Assembly: GCF_002950945.1 (NCBI RefSeq)
Contig: NZ_CP012673.1
Coordinates: 3,638,501 to 3,702,500, forward strand
Length of the DNA stretch: 64,000 bases
Reading direction: 5' to 3'
Source of the DNA: Sorangium cellulosum
GTDB lineage: Bacteria > Myxococcota_A > Polyangia > Polyangiales > Polyangiaceae
A model generated the notes under the pieces. The model had not been told where the DNA came from. It did no database searches and was given only the letters and a program-made list of their open reading frames with translations. The position numbers and the translations under genes were made by a program. Positions 1-8,149 of the stretch are shown piece after piece. How positions within the stretch are numbered: the first letter of the stretch is position 1; every line of letters begins with the position of its first letter.

Positions 1-2
1 GC

Positions 3-1115
3 GCCGAGCAGGTGCGCGCGCTCGCGCTCGGCAACGTCGAGATGTGGATCCGCGACTACCACATCGACGCCCTCCGCCTCGACGCGACGCACGCGATCAT
101 CGACGACTCCGAGCCCCACCTGCTCCGGGAGATCGCCGAGCGCGCGCGGGCGGCCGGCGAGGGCCGGCGCGTCGTGGTGATCGCCGAGGACAGCCTGAAC
201 GACGCGCGCCTCGTCACGCCCGCGGAGCAGGGCGGGTACGGCCTCGACGCCGTGTGGGCCGACGACTTCCACCACGAGCTCCGCGTCTGCTTCGCCGGCG
301 ATCGCGACGGCTACTTCGAGGATCACCGCGGCACGGCCGAGGACATCGCGGCGGCGATCCGCAAGGGGTGGCTCTACGAGGGGCAGGTCTCGAAGCACAT
401 GGGCAAGCCGCGGGGCACGCCGGCGGAGCCGGTGCCGCCGCCGCGCTTCGTGCACTGCATCCAGAACCACGACCAGGTCGGCAACCGCGCGCTCGGCGAC
501 CGGCTCGGCGAGAAGGTGAGCCCCGCGGCGTTCCGGACGATGACGGGGCTCCTCCTGCTCACCCCGTACACGCCGATGCTGTTCATGGGCCAGGAGTGGA
601 ACGCGCGGACGCCGTTCCAGTACTTCACCGATCACAACCCCGAGCTCGGACGGCTCGTGACCGAGGGCCGGCGGCGCGAGTTCCAGTACTTCACGTCGTT
701 CAGCGGCGCGGAGGTGCCGGACCCGCAGGACCCGCGCACCTTCGAGCGCTCGAAGCTCGACTGGAGCGAGCGGCAGCGGCCGGAGCACGCCGGCGTGCTC
801 GCGTGGTACCGCGAGCTGCTCGCCCTGCGCGCGTCGCACCCCGCCCTGCGGAACCGCGCGCGCGGCTCGTTCTCGGCGGACGCGGTCTCGGACGACGCGG
901 TCCGCATCGAGCGGCGCGGCGAGGGCGCCGCGGTGATCGCGCTGGTCGCGCTCCGCGGCCGGCTCGCGCTCGATCTCGGCCGCCCGGAGGCGCGGGTGCT
1001 CGCGTTCAGCGAGGAGCCGCGGTTCGGCGGCGCGGCGCAGCGGGCGCCGCTCCATCGCGGCCGGGTGGAGCTCGAGGGCCCGGCGGTCCTGGTCGTCGAG
1101 GTGCCCCTCTTGTGA
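3..1115 (+). CDS. treZ: Malto-oligosyltrehalose trehalohydrolase, C-terminal part (5' truncated by window edge)
   Basis: GH13 alpha-amylase family enzyme that releases trehalose from maltooligosyl trehalose, the second step of the TreY/TreZ route. The reading frame is open from base 3, so the N-terminal domains lie outside the window; 370 residues remain. Visible GH13 signatures: region II DALRLDATHAI with the nucleophile Asp at bases 81-83, region III VIAEDSLND with the acid/base Glu at 186-188, and region IV QNHDQVGNR. The segment TPYTPMLFMGQEW, followed by PFQYFTDHNPEL and VTEGRRREF, is what separates TreZ from branching and debranching enzymes. The C-terminal beta domain ends normally. 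trmO follows 19 bases later on the same strand, so the two may be co-transcribed, although no functional link is known. Confidence 0.93.
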   Translation, partial: AEQVRALALGNVEMWIRDYHIDALRLDATHAIIDDSEPHLLREIAERARAAGEGRRVVVIAEDSLNDARLVTPAEQGGYGLDAVWADDFHHELRVCFAGDRDGYFEDHRGTAEDIAAAIRKGWLYEGQVSKHMGKPRGTPAEPVPPPRFVHCIQNHDQVGNRALGDRLGEKVSPAAFRTMTGLLLLTPYTPMLFMGQEWNARTPFQYFTDHNPELGRLVTEGRRREFQYFTSFSGAEVPDPQDPRTFERSKLDWSERQRPEHAGVLAWYRELLALRASHPALRNRARGSFSADAVSDDAVRIERRGEGAAVIALVALRGRLALDLGRPEARVLAFSEEPRFGGAAQRAPLHRGRVELEGPAVLVVEVPLL

Positions 1116-1134
1116 CACGCCCGGTCCGGACGAG

Positions 1135-1947
1135 ATGATCCTGACGCCGGTCACGTTCACGCCCATCGGCGTGGTGCACACGCCGTTCGCCGACAAGGTG
1201 AGCGCGCCGCGGCAGCCCCACGCCGCGGCGGGCGCGGAGGGGACGATCGAGCTCGCCCCCGGCCGCGGGCTGGAGCATGCGCTCTGCGACATCGAGGGGT
1301 GGGACTACCTGTGGGTGGTCTTCTGGTTCCACCGCAACGAGGGCTGGCGCCCGAAGGTCCTGCCGCCGCGGAGCGCCGGCAAGCGGCGCGGCGTGCTCTC
1401 GACGCGCTCGCCGCACCGCCCGAACCCGATCGGCCTCAGCGTGGTCAAGCTGCTCGCGGTGGACGGGCTCTCGCTGCGCGTCGCCGGGGTGGACATGATC
1501 GACGGCACCCCGGTGCTCGACCTCAAGCCCTACGTGCCGTACGCGGACGCGTACCCGCACGCGCGCACCGGCTGGGTCGCGCCGCTCGCGCCGTCGTCGC
1601 CGGCCAGCGCGCCGCCCGATCCGGAGCCGGGCTTCGAGGTGGTGTGGAGCGATCGCGCCGCCGAGCAGGCCGCGTGGCTCGCGGAGGCGCACGGGGTCGC
1701 GCTGCGCGCGCGCGTCGACCAGGTGCTCGCGCTCGGCCCGCAGCCCCACCCCTACCGGCGGATCCGCGCCGACGGGGACGCGATGCGCCTCGCCGTGACC
1801 TCGTGGCGCGTGCGGTTCCGGGCGGAGGGGCGGCGCATCGAGGTGCTGTCGGTGGCGACGGGCTACCGCGAGAAGGAGCTCTGGGGTGGAGACGCGCCCG
1901 AGCTCGCGGTGCACCGGGAGTTCGTGGAGCGGTTCGGCCGCGGCTAG
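1135..1947 (+). CDS. trmO: tRNA (N6-threonylcarbamoyladenosine-37 N6)-methyltransferase TrmO
   Basis: SAM-dependent methylation of the t6A base at position 37 of some tRNAs, in the cytoplasm. The 270-residue protein has the complete UPF0066/TsaA beta-barrel domain: FTPIGVVHTPF at the N-terminus, the DIEGWDYLWVVFWFH strand, then STRSPHRPNPIGLSVVKL, the family's most conserved motif, and DGTPVLDLKPYVPY. A C-terminal domain (about residues 160-270) resembles the second domain of E. coli-type TrmO. The ATG at 1135 lies 19 bases after treZ and starts directly at the conserved domain. The next gene is over 500 bases away, so this is probably the last gene of its transcript. Confidence 0.92.
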   Translation: MILTPVTFTPIGVVHTPFADKVSAPRQPHAAAGAEGTIELAPGRGLEHALCDIEGWDYLWVVFWFHRNEGWRPKVLPPRSAGKRRGVLSTRSPHRPNPIGLSVVKLLAVDGLSLRVAGVDMIDGTPVLDLKPYVPYADAYPHARTGWVAPLAPSSPASAPPDPEPGFEVVWSDRAAEQAAWLAEAHGVALRARVDQVLALGPQPHPYRRIRADGDAMRLAVTSWRVRFRAEGRRIEVLSVATGYREKELWGGDAPELAVHREFVERFGRG

Positions 1948-2472
1948 CCCTCACCAGCCCTCTCCGCACCTCGCGCGGCCAGGCCCTGGCGCTGCGCAGA
2001 GCCCGCCTGGAAAATTCAACCACCTTGTCGTGCGCGCGGCTGCGTCGGTGAAATCCTCTGTTGTTCCCGTGAGATCCTGGGGATTGTCGCCGTTTTACAT
2101 CCAGGGTCGCGGCGGCGCGACGCCGGGCGGAAGGCGCGGCGCCTGTCGCGCGAATGTGGCGAGAGAGGAAACCTGATAGAAACGGTGCTGGTCGCGCTCG
2201 AGAGGTCCTCGGCAGCGCTCGGCACACCCGCTGTCCTCTCCGGCGGCCTGGCGGCCTGAAGGCGAGCGCGCTGAACTGCTCGGGAGAAAAGTTTTGCTCC
2301 GGGGGCTCCGCCGCTTCAGACCGACGCCCTCGCTGCAGCGTTACGCGTCGGAGACATCGAGTTCACCGAGGGGCCGCCCACGCGATCATGAGGCCTGCAG
2401 GGGGCGGTGATTCGACGAAGGTTGCACAGCCGGGGGCTCCATCCGAGCCGCCGATGCGGCCCGGAAGTATCC
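1948..2472. other. Gene-free stretch between trmO and the hybrid kinase
   Basis: No convincing coding region on either strand. The part around 2005-2115 is less GC-rich than the flanking genes, as expected for promoter or leader DNA, but I cannot place a clear -35/-10 pair. The long minus-strand open frames here are antisense shadows. Confidence 0.5.
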
Positions 2473-5400
2473 ATGGTAATTGACACCAACGTGACAATCT
2501 CGACGTGCGGGTGCGGCGCCGAGGAACGCGGGATCGACCCGCAGTTCCGTCTGCTCGCCGAGGCCGTTCCACAGCTGGTCTGGGCGGCCCGCAGCGATGG
2601 CTCGTTCGCGTACGTGAGCCGCCGCTTCGGCGAGTACACCGGCCTGACGGCCGAGCAGGCGGGCTGCCGCGGCCTCGATCACGTCCTCCATCCCGACGAC
2701 GTGACGCGTTGCTCCGACGCGTGGAGGGCGGCCCTCGAGGAGGGCGCGGCGCGCGAGGTGGAGGTCCGGCTGCGGCGCCACGACGGCGTTTACCGCTGGT
2801 TCCTCGGCCGGGTGGAGCGCTTCAGGGAAGCGAGCGGCCGGTCGGTCCGCTGGTTCGGTACGGCGACGGACATCGACGGGCAGCGGCGGGTCGCGGCGGG
2901 CTCGCAGCGGACCGAGCAAACCCTGCGCGAGAGCGAGGAGCGGCTCCGGCTCGCCCTCGCGGGCGGTCAGCTCGGGAGCTGGGAGCTGGAGCTGGCGAGC
3001 GGGCGGGTGTTCTGGCCGCCCGAGACGTTCGCCCTCCTCGGCGTGGACGAAGCGGAGTTCGGCGGGGGGATCGACGACTTCAGGAAGTTCATCCACCCCG
3101 AGGACCGGGCGGCGGTCGCGGCGAAGTTCGAGAGCGCGCTGCGTGGAGAGACGGACTACGCATGCGAGTTCCGCCTCGTCGGCGCCGACGGGCAGGTGCG
3201 CTGGCTCTACAACCGGGCGCTGGTGCTGCGGGATCGCGACGGGAGCCCGCTCCGGATGGTCGGCGTCGTCGGGGACATCACTCCCCGGAAGCTCGCGGAG
3301 CTGACGCTGCGCGAGAGCGAAGCGCGGTTCCGCAACATGGCCGATCACGCGTCCGTCATGATCTGGGTCACGGCCCCGGACGCGTCGTGCACCTACCTCA
3401 ACCGGCGGTGGTACGAGTTCACGGGCCAGACGGAGCAGACCGGCCTCGGCTTCGGCTGGCTCGCGGCGGTGCACCCCGCCGATCGGGGGGCGTCCGCGGA
3501 GATCTTCCGGCGGGCCCACGCGCGGCGCGAGCCCTTCAGGCTGGACTACCGGCTGCGCCGCGACGACGGCGTGTACCGCTGGTGCATCGACTCGGCGTCC
3601 CCGCGGCTCGGCCCGGACGGCGAGTTCCTCGGCTACGTCGGCTCGGTCATCGACATCACCGAGCGCAAGGAGGCGGAGCTCCTCTTGCGGGAGAGCGAGG
3701 AGCGCTTCCGCCGCGCCGTGATGGCGATCCCGTACCCCGTCATGATCCACGCAGAGGACGGGCAGATCGTCAGCATCAACCGCGCGTGGACGGAGAGCAG
3801 CGGGTACACCCGCGACGAGATCCCGACCATCGCCGACTGGACCGAGGGGGCGTACGGGGCGCGGAGGGGCGCGGTGCGCTCCGTGATCGACGCCCTCTAC
3901 GGGATGGTGGGCGCCTCGAGAGAGTACGAGTTCACGATCACCACGGCGAGCGGCGAGCGGCGCACGTGGGTGTTCAGCGCGGCGCCGCTCGGGAGGGACA
4001 CGTCGGGCCGGCGCCTCGTCATCAGCATCGCCCATGACATCACGGAGCGGAAGCGGATCGACGACGCGCTCCGCGAGAGCGAGGCGCGGTTCCGGCAGCT
4101 CGCCGACGCCATGCCGCAGATCGTCTGGACGGCCCGCCCGGACGGCAGCATCGATTACTACAACCGGAGATGGTACGAGCTCACCGGCACGACCGAGGTG
4201 GACCCGGCCGGCGACGGCTGGAGCTCCTTCCTGCACGAGCAGGATCACGCGCGGACCATGGATGTCTGGTCTCGTTCGGTCGCGAGCGGCGAGCCCTACG
4301 AGATCGAGACCCGCCTCGGGTTCCCCGCGGCCCCCGGACACCGCTGGTACCTGTGCCGCGCCCTGCCTGTCCGCGGGCCCGCGGGAGAGATCGTGCGCTG
4401 GTATGGCACGTGCACGGATATCCAGGATCAGAAGTGCGCCGAGGCGACGCTGAAGGAGGCGGACCGGCGCAAGGACGACTTCCTGGCGATGCTCGCGCAC
4501 GAGCTGCGCAACCCGCTCGGGCCGATCCGCAACGCGGTGGAGATCCTGCAGCGCGTCAGCGTGCAGCAGCCGTCGCTGGTGCGGGCGTGCGGGGTGATCG
4601 ACCGGCAGGTCTCGCACATGGCCCGGCTGGTGGACGACCTGTTCGACGTCTCGCGCGTCGCCCGCGCCAGGATCCCGCTGCGCAAGGAGCGCTGCGATCT
4701 GACGCTGCTCGTGCGGCAGACCGCCGAGGACTACCGCAGCACGCTCGAGGCGAGCGGCCTCCGCCTCGACCTGGAGCTGCCGTCCGAGCCCCTCTGGGTG
4801 TCCGGTGATCCCACGCGCCTGTCGCAGGTGATCAGCAATGTGCTGCACAACGCCGGCAAGTTCACCGACCCTGGCGGGCGAGTGGCGGTCGCGCTGTCGG
4901 CGCCTGCGGGCTCGGCCGTGGTCCGTATCCGCGACACGGGCATCGGCCTGGAGCCGGGGACGCTCTCGCGGATGTTCGACCCGTTCAGCCAGGCCGAGCG
5001 CTCCCTGGACCGCAGCCGGGGCGGGCTCGGGCTGGGCCTGGCGCTCGTGAAGGGCCTCGTCGAGCTCCATGGCGGCACGGCGTGGGCCGAGAGCGCGGGC
5101 GTCGGCCATGGAACGGAGGTGGTGCTCCGCCTGCCGCTCGAGCACAGGGTCGAGCCGGCGTCCGCGCGCGCCGCGCCGAGCTCGCGCCGCAGCGCGAGGT
5201 CGCTCCGCATCCTGATCATCGAGGACAACGAGGACGCGGCGGAGAGCCTGCAGGCGCTGCTCACCCTGAACGGTCACCGGGTGGAGGTCGCCCTGTCGGG
5301 TCCCGCGGGCGTCGAGGCGGCCAGCTCCTTCCGGCCGGAGGTCATCCTGTGTGACCTCGGCCTCCCCGGCGGGATGGACGGTTACGGCGTCGCGAGGGCC

Positions 5401-5571
5401 CTGAGGGGGAGCCTGGACCTTGCCCCCTCGCTGATGATCGCGCTGACCGGCTACGGGCAGGAGGAGGATCAGCGCCGGGTCCGGGAGGCAGGCTTCGACA
5501 TGCACGTCCTGAAGCCGATCGATCCACACTCCCTGCAGAAGCTGCTGGCGTCGTTCACGGCGCGGGCGTGA
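2473..5571 (+). CDS. Soluble hybrid sensor histidine kinase: five PAS domains, HisKA, HATPase, receiver
   Basis: Cytoplasmic phosphorelay sensor of 1032 residues with no membrane segment. Five PAS/PAC units lie at about 15-140, 150-278, 278-405, 405-532 and 532-660; four begin with the linker LRESE[EA]R[LF]R. HisKA follows with DDFLAMLAHELRNPLGPIRN (phospho-acceptor His676). The HATPase has N-box NVLHNAGKF (Asn793), RDTGIGLEPG and GGLGLGLALVKG. The C-terminal receiver has ILIIEDNEDAAES, phospho-acceptor Asp961 in VILCDLGLPGG and the Lys in VLKPID. ATG 2473 is preferred over the GTG at 2407 because GGAAG lies a few bases upstream. No cognate regulator is adjacent, so output is probably phosphotransfer to an unlinked partner. 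The ligand of the PAS domains cannot be told from sequence. Confidence 0.93.
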   Translation: MVIDTNVTISTCGCGAEERGIDPQFRLLAEAVPQLVWAARSDGSFAYVSRRFGEYTGLTAEQAGCRGLDHVLHPDDVTRCSDAWRAALEEGAAREVEVRLRRHDGVYRWFLGRVERFREASGRSVRWFGTATDIDGQRRVAAGSQRTEQTLRESEERLRLALAGGQLGSWELELASGRVFWPPETFALLGVDEAEFGGGIDDFRKFIHPEDRAAVAAKFESALRGETDYACEFRLVGADGQVRWLYNRALVLRDRDGSPLRMVGVVGDITPRKLAELTLRESEARFRNMADHASVMIWVTAPDASCTYLNRRWYEFTGQTEQTGLGFGWLAAVHPADRGASAEIFRRAHARREPFRLDYRLRRDDGVYRWCIDSASPRLGPDGEFLGYVGSVIDITERKEAELLLRESEERFRRAVMAIPYPVMIHAEDGQIVSINRAWTESSGYTRDEIPTIADWTEGAYGARRGAVRSVIDALYGMVGASREYEFTITTASGERRTWVFSAAPLGRDTSGRRLVISIAHDITERKRIDDALRESEARFRQLADAMPQIVWTARPDGSIDYYNRRWYELTGTTEVDPAGDGWSSFLHEQDHARTMDVWSRSVASGEPYEIETRLGFPAAPGHRWYLCRALPVRGPAGEIVRWYGTCTDIQDQKCAEATLKEADRRKDDFLAMLAHELRNPLGPIRNAVEILQRVSVQQPSLVRACGVIDRQVSHMARLVDDLFDVSRVARARIPLRKERCDLTLLVRQTAEDYRSTLEASGLRLDLELPSEPLWVSGDPTRLSQVISNVLHNAGKFTDPGGRVAVALSAPAGSAVVRIRDTGIGLEPGTLSRMFDPFSQAERSLDRSRGGLGLGLALVKGLVELHGGTAWAESAGVGHGTEVVLRLPLEHRVEPASARAAPSSRRSARSLRILIIEDNEDAAESLQALLTLNGHRVEVALSGPAGVEAASSFRPEVILCDLGLPGGMDGYGVARALRGSLDLAPSLMIALTGYGQEEDQRRVREAGFDMHVLKPIDPHSLQKLLASFTARA

Positions 5572-5653
5572 CGAGGCCGCCCGCGCGGGCCTGCAAGCAG
5601 CCGTTCAGCGATCGAGCCAGGCGCGGACCGGGTGGATCCCACGTTCGTCGGCG

Positions 5654-5941
5654 TCAGCCGGCGCCGGGGCGGAGCGCGCCGTAGAGGTAGACTCCGCCCA
5701 TCACGACGAGCAGGGCTCCGGCGAGCCCCTGGGTCCAGCGCGGGTTCACCCGCGAGGCCACCGCCTCGGCCAGCACGACGGCGATGAGGGTGCTCAGCAC
5801 CAGGGCGGCGGAGGCGCCGAGGAACACCGATACGCGGCTCTTGCCCGCCGCGCCGAGCGTGAAGACCGCGAGCTGCGTCTTGTCGCCGAGCTCGGCGAGG
5901 AACACCGTCCAGAAGGTCGCCAGAAGGACTTTCAGATCCAT
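5654..5941 (-). CDS. Single-repeat GDT1/UPF0016 (TMEM165-like) cation transporter
   Basis: Small inner-membrane protein of 95 residues, related to Mn2+/Ca2+ exporters of the UPF0016/GDT1 family. The family signature E-x-G-D-K-T is present as AELGDKTQ (about residues 17-24) inside the first hydrophobic helix; two further hydrophobic segments follow (about 40-62 and 72-90). Most family members carry two such repeats, whereas this has one, so it would need to dimerise; one-repeat members are known. The ATG at 5941 is chosen because the membrane domain starts there; an upstream in-frame extension to 6085 is Arg/Pro-rich and looks non-coding. It converges on the hybrid kinase gene and is probably monocistronic. 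Ion specificity is not certain. Confidence 0.85.
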   Translation of the reverse strand: MDLKVLLATFWTVFLAELGDKTQLAVFTLGAAGKSRVSVFLGASAALVLSTLIAVVLAEAVASRVNPRWTQGLAGALLVVMGGVYLYGALRPGAG

Positions 5942-6397
5942 GGCCCAGAAAGAAGCACACCACGTCCGCACACGCTCCCTCTCGGCGTCGGCCGGTCCGG
6001 TGAAGGCGAGGCCGGCAAACCACCCCCCAGGAATCGACAGCGCCGCGCGCCGCGCTCGGCCAGGGGAAGCCCCGCGAGCCGGCACAGCGGGAAAACGCGG
6101 AGCGGACGCATTCCCATGACGAGGCCTGCTTTGTCAGAGGGTACCTCGCCCGGCGGCGGATACCCCGGATCCGTCCGGAAACCTCGACGACGAGGCAGGA
6201 AAACACAGGGGTAGCCGTGGGGTTTTCTCGGACAGCAGCGTCGACCGCCGACGGGAGACGTGTGTGTGGCGTTCGCCTCGACCCCGACGTAAAGCGGCGA
6301 ACCCTCGGAATTGCTCGGGAAGAGATTGAACCTTGATGGCAGGCCGCGTACCTTCGTGCAGCGGATCGTAAGCCCCGGAAGCAGAGGGGGACACTAG
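5942..6397. other. Intergenic region upstream of the collagen-like operon
   Basis: Divergent region between the GDT1-type gene (minus) and the lipoprotein at 6398 (plus). The only recognisable element is the promoter-like pair at 6326-6354. No reliable gene is seen. Confidence 0.5.
6326..6354 (+). promoter_or_regulatory. Candidate housekeeping promoter for the lipoprotein/collagen-like gene pair
   Basis: TTGAAC at 6326-6331, a 17-base spacer, then TACCTT at 6349-6354, about 44 bases before the ATG at 6398. The RBS-like AGAGGGGG lies just before that ATG. Spacing is ideal for a sigma-70 type promoter, but the -10 is only a partial match. Confidence 0.45.
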
Positions 6398-6781
6398 ATG
6401 GCGCGATTGCAATTTTCCTCGTGGCTTGCCCTGGCTCTGGCGTCGATGGTCCTGTCACCCGCGTGTAGCTGCGGCGACGAAGGCCCGTCGTACCGGGACA
6501 GCGCGACGGGCAGCGGGGGAGCCGATGGCGCCGGGGGCAACGAGGTCACAGCGCACGCGACCGGGGGCAGCGGGGCTGGGGGCGAGGGGGGATCGCCGGG
6601 CGATCACGGGGCCCGGGGCGTCGCGGTGGGCGACGTCGTCAGCGCGGGCCAGGTGGTGGAGAGCCCGCGTTACCGCATGGTCTTCACGCTGGGTCAGCCG
6701 ACTCAGAACCAGGGAAAGACGACCTCACCTAGCTTCCGCATGCAAGGCGGTCTGGTCGGGGCGAACGGGAGCTTGCCATGA
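6398..6781 (+). CDS. Small Gly-rich lipoprotein, coupled to the collagen-like protein
   Basis: Function unknown. The 127-residue product has a signal peptide (about 1-22) ending in a lipobox-like LSPAC with Cys23 as likely lipidation site. A low-complexity linker (GSGGADGAGG, GGSGAGGEGG) follows. The C-terminal half contains ARGVAVGDVVSAGQVVESPRYRMVFTLGQP and ends SPSFRMQGGLVGANGSLP. This tail looks like a folded beta-strand element rather than linker. The stop overlaps the start of the next gene by four bases (ATGA), implying translational coupling and perhaps a shared complex at the cell surface. No known family assigned. Confidence 0.75.
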   Translation: MARLQFSSWLALALASMVLSPACSCGDEGPSYRDSATGSGGADGAGGNEVTAHATGGSGAGGEGGSPGDHGARGVAVGDVVSAGQVVESPRYRMVFTLGQPTQNQGKTTSPSFRMQGGLVGANGSLP

Positions 6782-7917
6782 ACGGGATGGGACCGCGTGT
6801 CCTGGCGATCTGTGTCCTTCTCGCCGCCTCTGCCGGCCTCACACGCAGCGCGGCCGCCGCCGTGCCCACGCGGATCGCGCATCAGGGGCGGCTCTTCTCC
6901 AGCAATGGTGGCGAGCCGGTCAATGACGTGCTCGAGGTGAAGTTCGCCATCTACGACGCCGAGGACGCGGGCGAGCCGCTCTGGAGCGAGACGTACGCGA
7001 TCACGTTCGAGGACGGCTATTTCTCCACGGTGCTGGAGTTCGATCCCGAGGTCGCCGCGAAGGTCTTCGACGGTTCGGTCCGGTACCTCGGAATCACGAT
7101 CGGGACCGATCGGGAGATGGAGCCCCGCTCCCCGATCGGGAGTGTTCCCTACGCGCTGGTCGCGAACAACGCGGTCGGCGACATCACGCCCACGTCGGTG
7201 AAGATCGGCGACCGGGTCGTCATCGACAAGTCGGGCAACTGGGTGGGCGAGCCGACCGGGCTCGTGGGTCCGACGGGACCGGCCGGCCCGCAGGGGGTGC
7301 CAGGACCGCCGGGCGAGCGTGGGCCTCAGGGCCCGCCGGGGCTCGATGGAGCGCCGGGGCTCCAGGGGCCGACCGGGGAGGCGGGGCCCCCGGGAGAGCA
7401 AGGTCCTCCGGGGGAGCCAGGTCCCCAGGGCCCGCCGGGGCTCCAGGGGGAGCCGGGGCCGCAGGGGCCGACCGGGCCGTCGGGGGTGCTCGCGACCATC
7501 GCGGTGGCAGGGACGGTTGGCTCCAATTTCACCGGCAACAACCCCAACTATCTCTTCGTCGGTCCGACGGGCTCGGTGACGATCACCGGGCCGGAGCAGC
7601 GCGTGACCGGCTCGGCGTCCGCGCCGCTCAGCCTGTCGTTGCTCTCGGCCCTCCCGCAGAACGCGATGCTCGGCCTCTGCTACGAGCCGGAGAGGGGAGG
7701 TCCCCTCACGAACTTCTTCGGGGGCAGCTTCGCGCACCACTATTTCACGCCGACCCCCATGACCTACTCGGTCTCGGGGACGACGGTGCTCCCCGAGGGC
7801 AGGTACAACGTCGGCATGTGCATCCGCAACGACGGCCCGAGCGCGATCTCCGGATCCCGCGTGACGAGCAGCGGCAGCACGGTGAACGGCTGGTTCATCG
7901 TCACGAACGACACCTGA
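6778..7917 (+). CDS. Secreted protein with collagen-like Gly-X-Y triple-helix segment
   Basis: 379-residue exported protein. A cleavable signal peptide (about 1-27, ending SAAAA) precedes an N-terminal domain (28-155) with the pattern IAHQGRLFSSNGGEPVND...VKFAIYDA...LGITIG...RSPIGSVPYALVAN. This type is often found in front of repetitive stalks in bacterial secreted proteins. Residues 164-235 are 24 uninterrupted Gly-X-Y triplets rich in Pro at X and Y, a bona fide collagen-like tract. The C-terminal domain (about 237-379) is beta-rich and could be a trimerisation or binding head. The start overlaps the upstream lipoprotein stop (ATGA). Likely an extracellular trimeric fibre; substrate or partner unknown. 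Confidence 0.85.
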   Translation: MNGMGPRVLAICVLLAASAGLTRSAAAAVPTRIAHQGRLFSSNGGEPVNDVLEVKFAIYDAEDAGEPLWSETYAITFEDGYFSTVLEFDPEVAAKVFDGSVRYLGITIGTDREMEPRSPIGSVPYALVANNAVGDITPTSVKIGDRVVIDKSGNWVGEPTGLVGPTGPAGPQGVPGPPGERGPQGPPGLDGAPGLQGPTGEAGPPGEQGPPGEPGPQGPPGLQGEPGPQGPTGPSGVLATIAVAGTVGSNFTGNNPNYLFVGPTGSVTITGPEQRVTGSASAPLSLSLLSALPQNAMLGLCYEPERGGPLTNFFGGSFAHHYFTPTPMTYSVSGTTVLPEGRYNVGMCIRNDGPSAISGSRVTSSGSTVNGWFIVTNDT

Positions 7918-8033
7918 GGGCGCGCGGCGCGCGCCCGCGCCCCTGCTCGCCGCGGGCGAGACCGCCGCCCCTGGGGGGATCGCGCTCGCGCGCCGCTTTC
8001 GTGTGCGTCGCGCGTCGGACGGACCCCGCCCGC

Positions 8034-8070
8034 GCGTTCACGTGCGCATGTGAATGCGTTCACGTGCGCA
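8034..8070. repeat. Direct repeat with palindromic core, possible binding site
   Basis: GCGTTCACGTGCGCA occurs twice (8034-8048 and 8056-8070), exactly 22 bases apart, roughly two helical turns. The first copy also forms a near-palindrome with the following bases (TTCACGTGCGCATGTGAA, one mismatched pair). It lies between two convergent genes, so it is not an obvious promoter operator. Confidence 0.4.
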
Positions 8071-8107
8071 CGAACGCGGGCGCGCCCGCTGCTCCTGAGC
8101 GGGTTGA

Positions 8108-8143
8108 GCCCGCGCGCCCCTCTGCCGAGGGGCGCGCGCGGGC
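8108..8143. terminator. GC-rich hairpin between convergent genes, candidate bidirectional terminator
   Basis: Left arm 8108-8121 and right arm 8128-8143 are complementary over about 14 bases apart from a two-base bulge, with a six-base loop. It sits between the stop of the collagen-like gene and the stop of carB. There is no clear T-run, which is common in very GC-rich genomes. Confidence 0.5.
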
Positions 8144-8149
8144 CCTTCG

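Noticed and set aside
2386..5529. 1047-residue open frame antisense to the hybrid kinase
   Set aside because: Arg/Pro/Ala-rich shadow caused by high GC at third positions; no domain, and the plus-strand kinase is unmistakable.
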